DNA of 64,000 nucleotides from an uncultured Pelagibacteraceae bacterium (lineage in GTDB: Bacteria > Pseudomonadota > Alphaproteobacteria > Pelagibacterales > Pelagibacteraceae), in contig CACOOK010000002.1 in NCBI GenBank assembly GCA_902628815.1, positions 59,438 through 123,437 of the forward strand, in the 5' to 3' direction. A program made the translations under genes and the position numbers. The notes under the pieces were generated by a model that was given only the letters and a program-made list of their open reading frames with translations, was not told the origin of the DNA and did no database searches. Every line of letters starts with the position of its first letter. Position 1 is the stretch's first letter. This document shows positions 55,242 through 63,984 of the stretch, one piece after another.

Positions 55242-56371
55242 TGAAAAAGAAAATAGCAATAATTGGAGCTGGTATAGCTGGTTTAACACTAGCAAATCTA
55301 ATTAAAAAAAATTCTGAAAATGAATTTATGTTATACGAAAAACAGGAAAGTCTATCACTCGAAGAGGGTTATGGAATACAACTGTCTTCAAATAGCACAA
55401 AAATTTTAAATTTAATCGGTTTTAATAAAATTGAGAATGAAAAAATATTTCACCCGTCAGGTGTTGATTTTTACAATATTCAAAATAAAAAAATTTGCAG
55501 TTTAGATCTCACGCAATTTAACACTAAGGAAAATAAGTATACTACTTTGCAAAGATCAACATTAATCGAGTTTTTGAAGGACGAAGTTTATACGCAACAT
55601 TTAAGATTTGGGAAAAAAATTAAAGAAGTTTCTGAATTAAAAGGAAAAGTTCTTATAAAATTTGATGATAACACCAACGATCTTGTCGACTTAGTTATTG
55701 GAGCAGATGGTATTTTTTCAAATACCAGATCTTTTTTTGAAAAGAAAAAAAATGAGCCCAAATTCAAAAAAGCTATAGCTGTTAGAACAATACTAAAAAC
55801 AAAACCTGAGTTAGAGATTAATGAAGAGAAAATAAGTCTAATGATGGGAAAAAACTGTCATATTGTGATTTACCCATTAAATAAAAGCAAAGAACTAAAT
55901 TTTGTTTGTATTATAAGAGATAAAAAATATGATCCAGATAATATTAAATCGTTGGTTAGTAGAGTTGTCGCCCAAAATTCTAATTTAGAAAAAGCGTTCA
56001 AAGGTGATTTGAAATCTTGGCCATTATATTTTACGCCCCAAATACTTCCTTCTTCTAATAGTAAAGTTTTTTATATTGGAGATGCATTTAATGGTTTTTT
56101 GCCAACTCTAGCGCAAGGGGCAGGACAATCGATAGAAAGTGCTTATGAATTATTTAATCTGATTGAAGAAGATAAAGAAGATATTCAAAATGCATATTTC
56201 CAAGAGAGATCAAAGAGAGCAAAGATTGTGAGAAGAAGATCAAATATTAATTTTTTCGCCTTCCATTTTTCTAGTTCAATATTTCAAGTAATTAGGAACT
56301 TCTTTATGAAATTTTTGGTAAAAAGAAAGAAGTTTATCAACTCTTATCTAGGCACAGTTTATAAAAATTAA
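55241..56371 (+). CDS. FAD-dependent monooxygenase-like protein
   Basis: This 376-residue flavoprotein is of the class A (PHBH-like) group. The ADP-binding motif is IAIIGAGIAGLTLANLI, then GYGIQLSSNSTKILNLIG, the DG motif LVIGADGIFSNTRS, and the GD motif YIGDAFNGFLPTLAQGAGQSIE. Such enzymes hydroxylate aromatic or related substrates with NAD(P)H and oxygen. I cannot name the substrate. The start shares a base with the mutY stop. The stop shares a TTAA with ccrM. Confidence 0.8.
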   Translation: MKKKIAIIGAGIAGLTLANLIKKNSENEFMLYEKQESLSLEEGYGIQLSSNSTKILNLIGFNKIENEKIFHPSGVDFYNIQNKKICSLDLTQFNTKENKYTTLQRSTLIEFLKDEVYTQHLRFGKKIKEVSELKGKVLIKFDDNTNDLVDLVIGADGIFSNTRSFFEKKKNEPKFKKAIAVRTILKTKPELEINEEKISLMMGKNCHIVIYPLNKSKELNFVCIIRDKKYDPDNIKSLVSRVVAQNSNLEKAFKGDLKSWPLYFTPQILPSSNSKVFYIGDAFNGFLPTLAQGAGQSIESAYELFNLIEEDKEDIQNAYFQERSKRAKIVRRRSNINFFAFHFSSSIFQVIRNFFMKFLVKRKKFINSYLGTVYKN

Positions 56372-57444
56372 ATTTGTTTTGTTGCTATAAATTTTTGTCT
56401 TAAACTGTCAATTAATACAATTGATCCATTCAAATTATAATGCCAATAAGTCCAACCATTATAACTCTCTGCGCCCATTATTTTTGCTGCAATTTTATGT
56501 ATTGATCCTTCAGTATTCTTATATTTTATACTCCCATCTACCATTATTTTCGCATTAATCTTTTTCTTTGGATCAAACAAAGTTGTTCCAGGCTTGATTA
56601 TTCCAAGTTCTACAAGTGAACCAAAAGGTATTCTAGGTTTCGATTTGTTATTTTCGATAGTATCTAAATAATCATCAGCTATTTTCTTGGTTTTATAAAC
56701 TCTATCTTTAGCTGCAATAAAGTATTCTTTATCTTTTTCAATTCCATAAAAATTTCTACCCAATTTTTTAGACACGACAGCAGTGGTTCCTGTACCTATG
56801 AAAGGATCGAAAATCGTATCGCCTTTGTTTGTAGTGGCTAATATAATTCTGTGGAGAAGAGCTTCAGGTTTTTGAGTAGAATGAATTTTTTTTCCATTTC
56901 TTTTAAGTCTCTCTTTTCCAATGCAAATAGGTAATGTCCAGTCCGATCTCATTTGTAAATCGTCATTTAAACATTTGAGAGATTGGTAATTAAAAGTATA
57001 TTTTGATTTTCTATTTTTTGATGCCCATATTAAAGTCTCATGTGCATTAGTAAATCTTGTTCCTCTGAAATTTGGCATTGGATTATTTTTTCTCCAAATA
57101 ACATCATTTAGCAACCAATAACCTAAATTTTGTAAATGGTATCCTAATCGAAAAATATTATGGTATGATCCTATTACCCAAATGGACCCATTGTCTTTTA
57201 AAATTCTTTTGCACTCTTTTAACCAAGCTTTACAGAAAAAATCATAATGTTTGAAATTATCAAACTGATCCCATTTATCGTTCACGCCATTAACCTTACT
57301 AGAGTCAGGACGAGTTAATTTTTTACCAATTTGCATGTTGTATGGCGGATCAGCAAAAACTAAATCAAACGTTTTATCTGGAATTTTTTTTAATTCCATT
57401 AAACAATCACCATTAATAATTTTGTTACAAAATTTTAACACCAC
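56368..57444 (-). CDS. ccrM: DNA adenine methyltransferase, CcrM type (GANTC)
   Basis: This 358-residue enzyme methylates adenine, in alphaproteobacteria at GANTC sites, and times cell-cycle transcription. The catalytic motif is FADPPYNM (DPPY at 32-35) and the SAM motif FDPFIGTGTTAVVSKKLGR. The C-terminal domain typical of CcrM is present, with RIPFGSLVELGIIKPG and SIHKIAAKIMGAESYNGW. The start is GTG at 57444; the out-of-frame ATG 2 bp upstream stops quickly. The leader contains a GANTC inverted repeat, and rnhB lies upstream. Confidence 0.93.
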   Translation of the reverse strand: MVLKFCNKIINGDCLMELKKIPDKTFDLVFADPPYNMQIGKKLTRPDSSKVNGVNDKWDQFDNFKHYDFFCKAWLKECKRILKDNGSIWVIGSYHNIFRLGYHLQNLGYWLLNDVIWRKNNPMPNFRGTRFTNAHETLIWASKNRKSKYTFNYQSLKCLNDDLQMRSDWTLPICIGKERLKRNGKKIHSTQKPEALLHRIILATTNKGDTIFDPFIGTGTTAVVSKKLGRNFYGIEKDKEYFIAAKDRVYKTKKIADDYLDTIENNKSKPRIPFGSLVELGIIKPGTTLFDPKKKINAKIMVDGSIKYKNTEGSIHKIAAKIMGAESYNGWTYWHYNLNGSIVLIDSLRQKFIATKQI

Positions 57445-57447
57445 ATA

Positions 57448-57501
57448 GATTCAACTCTAAATTGAATCAATGGTCAAACATTTTAAGAGAGAAAATGAGT
57501 C
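57448..57501 (-). promoter_or_regulatory. GANTC inverted repeat in the ccrM leader
   Basis: GATTCAA (57448-57454) and TTGAATC (57462-57468) form a perfect 7 bp inverted repeat with a 7 bp centre, beginning 4 bp upstream of the ccrM start codon. Each arm contains a GANTC site. A third site, GAGTC, lies at 57497-57501. Three sites in 54 bp is far above chance for this base composition (about one per 360 bp). In Caulobacter, methylation of GANTC in the ccrM promoter region lowers ccrM expression; a similar feedback is inferred. Confidence 0.6.
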
Positions 57502-57519
57502 TTTTTGTGTTAGCGACTT

Positions 57520-58089
57520 TCAACTCGACAATATCTTGTGTACCGGTTTAAAATCTTTTCTATGGTGCGAAGTTACACCAAATTTTTTTAAGCCCTCAAG
57601 ATGGGCTTTAGTTCCATAACCAAAATTTCTTTCCCAAGCATAATTAGAGTACTTTTTAGACAGTTTTATCATAAATTTATCACGATAAACTTTTGCAACA
57701 ATTGAAGCTGCACTTATTACTTTAATTTTTTCATCTCCATTTATGATTGTCTTATAATTTTTTAAGCCGTCTGGCGCAAAATTTCCATCTATTAAAGTCA
57801 AACCTGGTTTAACTTTTAACTTCTCAATAGCTCTTTTCATTGAAAGTAATGATGCTTGTAAAATATTCAAATTTAAGATTTCTTCTACTGATGCAATCCC
57901 TATTGCAAAATAAGAATTATTTTTAATATGTTCTGAAATTTCTTCTCTTTTTTTAAATGATATTTTTTTTGAGTCTTTTAAAAGTTTTAAATTCACTTTT
58001 TTTTTTAAGACTACTGCGGCTGAGACAACAGGGCCAGCGAGGCATCCTCTCCCGACCTCATCTACTCCAGCTATAACTAATTCAGTCAA
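57520..58089 (-). CDS. rnhB: Ribonuclease HII
   Basis: This 189-residue nuclease removes ribonucleotides from DNA. The N-terminal motif AGVDEVGRGCLAGPVVSAAV holds the first two carboxylates, the third Asp is in LTLIDGNFAP, and SAASIVAKVYRD precedes the fourth. The C-terminal GYGTKAHLEGLKKFGVTSHHRKDF ends as in the family; its GYGTKAHLEGL piece is diagnostic. It abuts the glycosylase gene upstream. It and rnhA (41.8 kb) give the cell both RNase H types. Confidence 0.96.
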   Translation of the reverse strand: MTELVIAGVDEVGRGCLAGPVVSAAVVLKKKVNLKLLKDSKKISFKKREEISEHIKNNSYFAIGIASVEEILNLNILQASLLSMKRAIEKLKVKPGLTLIDGNFAPDGLKNYKTIINGDEKIKVISAASIVAKVYRDKFMIKLSKKYSNYAWERNFGYGTKAHLEGLKKFGVTSHHRKDFKPVHKILSS

Positions 58090-58785
58090 TTAAATTTTAA
58101 GGTTATTTTTTTTGTCTCTAATCATTTTTAAATCAATCCAAGAGAGCTTTTTTTGAGCGGGCTGCCTCATTAAAAAAGCTGGATGAAAAGTTACAATAAC
58201 TGAAGTTTTGAAATTTCCAAATTTTTTTTCAATCCACTTTCCTCTCATCTTCGAAATTACAATTTCACTCCCTATAAGAGCATTCATTGCAGTGCTACCC
58301 AATAAAACAAGTATTTTTGGTCTTATAATTTCAATATGTTTTGTAATAAAGGGCAGATATCTTTTAATTTCCTCATCTGTTGGTCTTCTGTTGTCTGGAG
58401 GGCGATAATTGATAATATTAGAAATATAAACTTTTTTCCTATCCAAATTGATAGCAGATAACATTTTATCCAAAAGTTGACCAGCTCTACCTACAAATGG
58501 TAACCCCTCTTGATCTTCATTCGCTCCGGGCGCTTCACCAATAAACATGATTTTCGATTTAGGATTTCCATCACTAAATACTATGTTTCTAGCATTTTTT
58601 TTAAGGTCACAACTTTTTAAATTTTTAATTGAATTTTTTAAAGACTCCAAATTTTTAGCCTTATCTTTCGATACTTCAAATATTTCCTGTTTATATCTAT
58701 TGATTGCCGTATTATTGTAAATTAAATTGTAATTAATAAAATTATAATACTTAATTAATTTTATCGGATTATTTTTTTTTAACAT
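58090..58785 (-). CDS. Uracil-DNA glycosylase, family 4-like
   Basis: This 231-residue protein has the family signature GEAPGANEDQEGLPFVGRAGQLLDKML, here split as GEAPGANEDQ and PFVGRAGQLL. NIINYRPPDNRRPTDEE and VTFHPAFLMR, the second active-site loop, follow. It removes uracil from DNA. Standard family-4 enzymes hold a 4Fe-4S cluster on four Cys. This protein has only one Cys (in SCDLKKNA), so the cluster is apparently lost. Its ATG is 3 bp from the divergent TPR gene start. Confidence 0.87.
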   Translation of the reverse strand: MLKKNNPIKLIKYYNFINYNLIYNNTAINRYKQEIFEVSKDKAKNLESLKNSIKNLKSCDLKKNARNIVFSDGNPKSKIMFIGEAPGANEDQEGLPFVGRAGQLLDKMLSAINLDRKKVYISNIINYRPPDNRRPTDEEIKRYLPFITKHIEIIRPKILVLLGSTAMNALIGSEIVISKMRGKWIEKKFGNFKTSVIVTFHPAFLMRQPAQKKLSWIDLKMIRDKKNNLKI

Positions 58786-58788
58786 ATT

Positions 58789-60489
58789 ATGCTAATAAGT
58801 AAAAAATTAACTAAGATTACAGGACTGACCTCATTTGTCATCATTTTTATTTTTTTTTCCACACTTCAAGCTAAGAATTCCGATAAATTCAATAAAGCAG
58901 AAAATATTTCTGACTATTTTTCTGGAATAGTTCTTTTAAACCAGAGCAAATATGATGACTCGGCAAAGCGATTAAAAAAACTTGATGGACTAGAGAAAAG
59001 TCACCCATCTTTTTCAACAAAATATCTGTATTCTCTTATAAATTCCAAAAATTATAACCATGCATTCAGCTATTCTCAAAAAATGGAAAGAGAAAATCAC
59101 GATAACTTTGAGAGTGATTTAATCATTGGTCTATATCATCTAAAGAATTCAAAATTTAGTCTATCAAACAAATATTTTCTTAAGGCAAGAAATAGAAACT
59201 CAAGATCTATTCTTGACAATTACATCGCTGATAGCTTGTATTTATGGTCAGCGTTAGAGGAGTTTGGGCTTAACAAAACCATGAATTATTTGAGTCAATT
59301 AGATGATAGATTTGAAAATTTAAAAAAAATTCAAAATGTTTTTATAAATTGTTATTTCAACAGTGATGACACTGAATATTTTTTTAAAGAATTAGTAAAT
59401 GATACGAAGACTGATTTTTCCAGATATAATTATTTTTATGCAAAATATTTAGAAAGCAAACAAAAAAATATTGAAGCTAAAAAGGTTATAGAACTTGCGA
59501 TAAAAAAATATCCAAGAAACCTATTAATCAATCAATACAAAATTGATTTGAATAGTTTGAAAAATAATTCCGAGTTTGATTGTAAAAAAAAAGTTGATGT
59601 TGTGGCTGAAATACTTTACATAGCCGCTAACGCATTATCATCCCAATCACTTTTGTCTTCATCTAATTTTTATTTGAACTTATCTAAATTCTTAAATAAG
59701 GAATTTAATGCCTTTGATACCTTATTAGCTGAAAATTCTTATAACATTGGAGACTACCCTAATGCTAAAAAAATTTATAAAAATCTAGCTAGTAACGGGA
59801 ATGCATTTAAATGGTTTGCAAATAAACAAATCGCTAGAATTTTAGTTGAGGAGGATAAAAAAAAATTTTCTCTAAAATTACTTGAAAAAGCTTATTACTC
59901 TTTGGAAATAAAAGGTGTATACGAAATATTTGATTATGCTGAATTTTTAAAAAATAATGAGGAATTTGAGAAATCTATAAATTACTATACAGAAATATTA
60001 AATATTATTAATGAACAACATCCATTATTTCCTGAGGTAACTGATGGAAGAGGAGTTGCTTATGAAAGACTTGGTCAATGGAATAAAGCCGAGAAAGATT
60101 TGCTCGCCTCTTTAAAAGTAAGTCCTGACCAAGCATATGTAATTAATTACTTGGCATATTCTTGGATTGAGCAAGGCGTCAAAATTGAAAAATCTTTAGA
60201 AATGCTTAAAAAAGCAAACGGACTTAAAACCAATGATCCTTACATAATTGACTCATTAGGTTGGGCTCTTTTTAAGCTTAAAAGATATGATGAGTCCAAA
60301 GATTACCTTAAAGCAGCAGTAAGTCTAATGCCAGCAGATCCAATAGTAAATGATCATTATGGAGACGTTCTATGGAAAGTTGGAGAGGAAATTCAGGCAA
60401 GATATTACTGGAACTATGTTTTAAATCTTGAAAAAGTCGAAAAAGATTTAAAAGATAAAATTGAGAAAAAAATAATAAAAGGCCTATAA
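58789..60489 (+). CDS. Exported tetratricopeptide repeat protein
   Basis: This 566-residue protein has a signal peptide (residues 1-28, FVIIFIFFSTLQA) and helical repeats throughout. Clear TPR units appear in the C-terminal 200 residues (GVAYERLGQWNKAEKDLLAS; IDSLGWALFKLKRYDESKDYL; NDHYGDVLWKVGEEIQARYYW, each abridged). It is a periplasmic or outer-membrane-facing scaffold by prediction, and the partner is unknown. The TPR-ispE order with a divergent uracil glycosylase is common in alphaproteobacteria. ispE starts 3 bp after the stop. Confidence 0.85.
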   Translation: MLISKKLTKITGLTSFVIIFIFFSTLQAKNSDKFNKAENISDYFSGIVLLNQSKYDDSAKRLKKLDGLEKSHPSFSTKYLYSLINSKNYNHAFSYSQKMERENHDNFESDLIIGLYHLKNSKFSLSNKYFLKARNRNSRSILDNYIADSLYLWSALEEFGLNKTMNYLSQLDDRFENLKKIQNVFINCYFNSDDTEYFFKELVNDTKTDFSRYNYFYAKYLESKQKNIEAKKVIELAIKKYPRNLLINQYKIDLNSLKNNSEFDCKKKVDVVAEILYIAANALSSQSLLSSSNFYLNLSKFLNKEFNAFDTLLAENSYNIGDYPNAKKIYKNLASNGNAFKWFANKQIARILVEEDKKKFSLKLLEKAYYSLEIKGVYEIFDYAEFLKNNEEFEKSINYYTEILNIINEQHPLFPEVTDGRGVAYERLGQWNKAEKDLLASLKVSPDQAYVINYLAYSWIEQGVKIEKSLEMLKKANGLKTNDPYIIDSLGWALFKLKRYDESKDYLKAAVSLMPADPIVNDHYGDVLWKVGEEIQARYYWNYVLNLEKVEKDLKDKIEKKIIKGL

Positions 60490-60492
60490 ACA

Positions 60493-61332
60493 ATGGCCTT
60501 CAAATCTTACGCAAAAATTAATTTATCTTTGTCAGTAAATAAAAAAAATTCGAGAGGTCTACACGATATTCAATCAGTTTACTGTTTAATTGATTTATAC
60601 GACAAAATTCAAATAAAAAAGAGTGCAAAACAAACAATTGATAAAATTTCAATTTCAGGTCCTTACTCCAGACATGTAAATAAATTAAATAACTCTGTAA
60701 TAAAGTGCTTAAATTTACTGAGGAAATACAAGCTCGTCTCAAATTACTATTCTATAAAAATTCAAAAAAATATTCCTGTTTTCGCTGGATTTGGGGGAGG
60801 ATCTAGTAATGCTGCAAAAGTATTGAGTGTTTTGATAAAAAAAAACGTTAAAAAAAATATACTTAATAGTATTTATAATGAGATGGGATCTGACGTGAGA
60901 CTTTTTACTTATAATCGAGGATATCTTAAAAATTTAAAAACAATAAAAAAAATACGAAATAAGTACAAATTTTATTTTTTATTTGTTTATCCAAATATAA
61001 GATGTTCAACAAAAGAAGTTTACTCCAAAGTTGAAAATTACTCTAAAAAAAAAGAATTTTTCACTCAAAAATTTAGGACAAAAAATGGATTTTTAAATCA
61101 TTTAAAAGATGGTAAAAATGATTTACAAGCCATCGTAGAGAAAAAATATCCCTTAATTCGAAAATTATTATTAGACATTAGCAAATTCAAAGGGTGTTAT
61201 TTTTCAAGGATGACCGGGTCTGGCTCTGCGTGTTACGGTATCTTTTTTAACAAAAAATGTTCAAAAGCCGCACTTAAAAAACTGAGAAAAAGATACCCAA
61301 AATTTTTAATTTCAATTGCAAAAACTATTTAA
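60493..61332 (+). CDS. ispE: 4-diphosphocytidyl-2-C-methyl-D-erythritol kinase
   Basis: This 279-residue GHMP kinase of the MEP isoprenoid pathway begins with FKSYAKINLSLSV and RGLHDIQSVY. The ATP motif is VFAGFGGGSSNAAKVL, and the C-terminal glycine motif is SRMTGSGSACYGIF. The catalytic Asp lies in NEMGSDVRLF. It supplies precursors for quinones, carotenoids and undecaprenyl lipids; ispH (43.1 kb) is the last step of the same pathway. It is highly Lys-rich, like much of this genome. Confidence 0.95.
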   Translation: MAFKSYAKINLSLSVNKKNSRGLHDIQSVYCLIDLYDKIQIKKSAKQTIDKISISGPYSRHVNKLNNSVIKCLNLLRKYKLVSNYYSIKIQKNIPVFAGFGGGSSNAAKVLSVLIKKNVKKNILNSIYNEMGSDVRLFTYNRGYLKNLKTIKKIRNKYKFYFLFVYPNIRCSTKEVYSKVENYSKKKEFFTQKFRTKNGFLNHLKDGKNDLQAIVEKKYPLIRKLLLDISKFKGCYFSRMTGSGSACYGIFFNKKCSKAALKKLRKRYPKFLISIAKTI

Positions 61333-61367
61333 ATTTTATCATTTATGATATATCAGTCACTTAAGAT

Positions 61368-61441
61368 TGGGGCATAGCCAAGCGGTAAGGCAGCGGTTTT
61401 TGATACCGCCATCCTAGGTTCGAATCCTAGTGCCCCAGCCA
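61368..61441 (+). tRNA. tRNA-Gln (TTG anticodon)
   Basis: The cloverleaf is complete. The acceptor pairs TGGGGCA with TGCCCCA, the discriminator is G73, and CCA is encoded. The anticodon arm is GCGGT-TTTTGAT-ACCGC with TTG at 34-36. The T arm is CTAGG-TTCGAAT-CCTAG. U1-A72 and G73 are the usual glutamine identity features. A TATGAT box at 61344-61349 may be its -10 element. The cca gene starts 8 bp downstream. Confidence 0.97.
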
Positions 61442-61448
61442 TAGATTT

Positions 61449-62711
61449 ATGTTTAATCTAATTATAAATTTTTTAAATAATATCAAAAATTTTTTTTTTC
61501 CTTTTTACAGAGACAAAGATTTGAAATTAATTTTCAAAAAGTTACAAGAGGGCATACCGGAAGATAAAATAGCTGCTAGATTTGTAGGAGGTTGTGTAAG
61601 GAAATACCTCTCAAATGAAAAAGTAGATGATATAGACATCGCTACCGTATTGACGACGACAGAAATCAAAGAAAAATTTAAAGATACAAATTTAAAAGTT
61701 ATTGACACAGGTGTCAAACATGGGACGCTAACCATAATATCTGAAAATCATAAGGTTGAATTAACAACTTTAAGAAAAGATATCAAGACAGACGGGAGGC
61801 ATGCAGAAGTAGAATTTATAGATAATTGGAAAAAAGATTCTGAGAGAAGAGATTTTACTATTAATGCAATTTATATGGATATAAATGGAAAGCTTTTTGA
61901 CCCACAAATGGGTACGATCGATCTAAAAAATAAAAATATTAAATTTATTGGAGATCCACAAAAGAGAATTGAAGAAGATTATTTAAGAATCATTAGATTT
62001 ATTAGATTTAAAATTATGTACGATACTACAGTTGAGCTAACTACAAGCGATGCAATAAAGCAAAATCTAGATGGTATAAAAAAAATATCTAAAGAAAGAA
62101 TTTATATTGAGTTACTAAAAATTTTAGATCTTGAAAATTTTTTAATTATTAATCAAAGTAGTAGCTTGAGGGAAATTTTTTCAAAGATTTTTCCGGAATT
62201 CTTATATTTAAATAGATTAGAAAGACTTAAAAAGGTTTATAAGTATTCAAATATTAATGTAGATATTTTGTTAGCAGTGTTATTGATAGATGAAAAAAAT
62301 AATCACGAATATTTTATTCACAAATATAATACATCTAATAAGATTAAAGATACACTAGAAAAGTTCAATAAAAATTTATCAAAACTTAAAAATGAAAAAG
62401 AATTTTTTGAAAAAGATTTAGCAAAAAACGCTTACTTAAATGGAAAAAATCATTTGATAGCCCTTAATCTAATTAATTTTTCAATAAATTCTAATGTAAA
62501 ACTTTTAAATTTTTCAAAAATCCTTGACAAAATTTTGAAAATTAAAGTACCTACATTCCCAATAGATGGAGAATTTTTAAAACAAAAAGGTATGCTCGAA
62601 GGACAATCTTTAGGAAATGTTTTAAAGACAATAGAGAAAGAGTGGTTGAATAATAATTTCAAAATTTCAAATGAAAGAGTTAATGAACTAATTCAACTAA
62701 ACTCAACTTAA
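61449..62711 (+). CDS. cca: CCA tRNA nucleotidyltransferase
   Basis: This 420-residue class II nucleotidyltransferase adds or repairs CCA ends of tRNA. Landmarks are RFVGGCVRKYL (GGxVRD-like), the catalytic carboxylates in DDIDIAT, DGRHAEVEF, ERRDFTINAIYMD and EEDYLRIIRFIRF (the ERRDFT and RFIRF motifs). Both tRNA genes in the window encode CCA themselves, so a repair role is enough. It follows tRNA-Gln by 7 bp. The stop shares a TTAA with greA. Confidence 0.94.
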   Translation: MFNLIINFLNNIKNFFFPFYRDKDLKLIFKKLQEGIPEDKIAARFVGGCVRKYLSNEKVDDIDIATVLTTTEIKEKFKDTNLKVIDTGVKHGTLTIISENHKVELTTLRKDIKTDGRHAEVEFIDNWKKDSERRDFTINAIYMDINGKLFDPQMGTIDLKNKNIKFIGDPQKRIEEDYLRIIRFIRFKIMYDTTVELTTSDAIKQNLDGIKKISKERIYIELLKILDLENFLIINQSSSLREIFSKIFPEFLYLNRLERLKKVYKYSNINVDILLAVLLIDEKNNHEYFIHKYNTSNKIKDTLEKFNKNLSKLKNEKEFFEKDLAKNAYLNGKNHLIALNLINFSINSNVKLLNFSKILDKILKIKVPTFPIDGEFLKQKGMLEGQSLGNVLKTIEKEWLNNNFKISNERVNELIQLNST

Positions 62712-63184
62712 ACATATTCAACATCAAGTATTTCAAAGTTTCTCTCTCCAGAGGGAGTAATTACACTTATCATTTCTCCTTTATTTTTACCTATTAGAGC
62801 TTTTCCTATAGGACTTTTGAAAAAAATTAAATTTTTTTTGATGTCCGCCTCATCTTGACCAACCAATCTGTACGAAACTTTTTTACTATTTTCTAGGTCT
62901 TGAACTTTTACAGTCGATCCAAAAATTACCTTACCATCATTTTCAATTTTAGTAACATCAATTACATTTGCTCTAGCGATTATATCATTAATTGCAATCA
63001 CACGGCTTTCAATTAATGCCTGTTGCTCTTTTGCAGCATGATATTCAGCGTTCTCTTTTAAATCCCCATGTGATCTTGCTTCTGCTATTGCATCAACAAT
63101 TTTTGGTCTTTGAACATTTTTTAAATCTTCTAATTCAGATTTTAAATTTTGAAGACCACTAACAGTAATTGGTTCCTTTTCCAT
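62708..63184 (-). CDS. greA: Transcription elongation factor GreA
   Basis: This 158-residue factor rescues backtracked RNA polymerase by stimulating RNA cleavage. The coiled-coil tip acidic residues lie in EARSHGDLKENAEYHAAKEQQ, here cited as HGDLKENAEYHAA. The C-terminal FKBP-like domain ends SPSGERNFEILDVEYV-like. ATG 63184 gives the family's exact usual length. A GTG at 63196 would overlap hemF. It follows hemF with a 2 bp gap. Confidence 0.96.
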   Translation of the reverse strand: MEKEPITVSGLQNLKSELEDLKNVQRPKIVDAIAEARSHGDLKENAEYHAAKEQQALIESRVIAINDIIARANVIDVTKIENDGKVIFGSTVKVQDLENSKKVSYRLVGQDEADIKKNLIFFKSPIGKALIGKNKGEMISVITPSGERNFEILDVEYV

Positions 63185-63186
63185 TA

Positions 63187-63984
63187 TTATTTCCACTTCG
63201 CTTCAGGAGGTAGTGACATTAATATAGAGTCAATATCTCCTCCTGAGTTTAATCCAAACCTTGTCCCTCTATCATACAAAAGATTGAACTCTACATACCT
63301 GCCGCGTTTTATGTATTGTTTTTCCTTATCTTTTTTTGTCCATTTAAATCTTTTTTTTCTGTCAATAATTTTTTTTGAAATATCTATAAAAGCAAGACCA
63401 AGTTCTCTAACAAATTTAAAGTTTTTAATCCAATCTTTAGTTTCATAATCAAAGAAAATACCGCCAATTCCTCTTGCTTCTTTTCTGTGAGGTAAATAAA
63501 AATATTTATCACACCATTTTTTATATTTTCTGTAATTTTTTTTATTTTGAACACATACTTTTTTTAATTCATCATGAAAAATTCTTTTTTCTTTTAAATC
63601 TTCAAAACTTGGTGTTACATCCATGCCACCACCAAACCACTCTTTGGAAGTCGCTATAAATCTTGTATTGAAATGAATTGCAGGTATTTTAGGGTTTTTC
63701 ATATGAGCTACCACAGAAACTCCTGAAGCCCAATATTTACCTTTTTTTTCTGCTCCTAATATTTTTGATCTATATTCCTTGGGAAAAATTCCTGAAACAG
63801 TTGATTTATTTACACCAACTTTATCAAATATTTTTCCATTAGATAATAGCAATGAAACTCCACCACCTTCATTTTTTTTATTTTTACTCCAATGTCTTTT
63901 TGCAAATTTTATTTTATTTTTTTCAAGAAATTCAAATTCTTTACAAATTTGACTTTGCAAATATGAAAACCAACTATCTGCCAT
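63187..63984 (-). CDS. hemF: Oxygen-dependent coproporphyrinogen III oxidase
   Basis: This 265-residue enzyme decarboxylates coproporphyrinogen III in haem synthesis, using oxygen. Landmarks are GGGVSLLLSNGKIFDKVGVN near residue 40, VSVVAHMKNPKIPAIHFNTR, WFGGGMDVTPSF, HRKEARGIGGIFFDYE and the C-terminal GRYVEFNLLYDRGTRFGL. The start at ATG 63984 matches the family N-terminus and lies 16 bp inside the window, so the gene is complete. Haem made here would serve the oxidase and cytochrome c encoded in the window. Confidence 0.96.
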   Translation of the reverse strand: MADSWFSYLQSQICKEFEFLEKNKIKFAKRHWSKNKKNEGGGVSLLLSNGKIFDKVGVNKSTVSGIFPKEYRSKILGAEKKGKYWASGVSVVAHMKNPKIPAIHFNTRFIATSKEWFGGGMDVTPSFEDLKEKRIFHDELKKVCVQNKKNYRKYKKWCDKYFYLPHRKEARGIGGIFFDYETKDWIKNFKFVRELGLAFIDISKKIIDRKKRFKWTKKDKEKQYIKRGRYVEFNLLYDRGTRFGLNSGGDIDSILMSLPPEAKWK

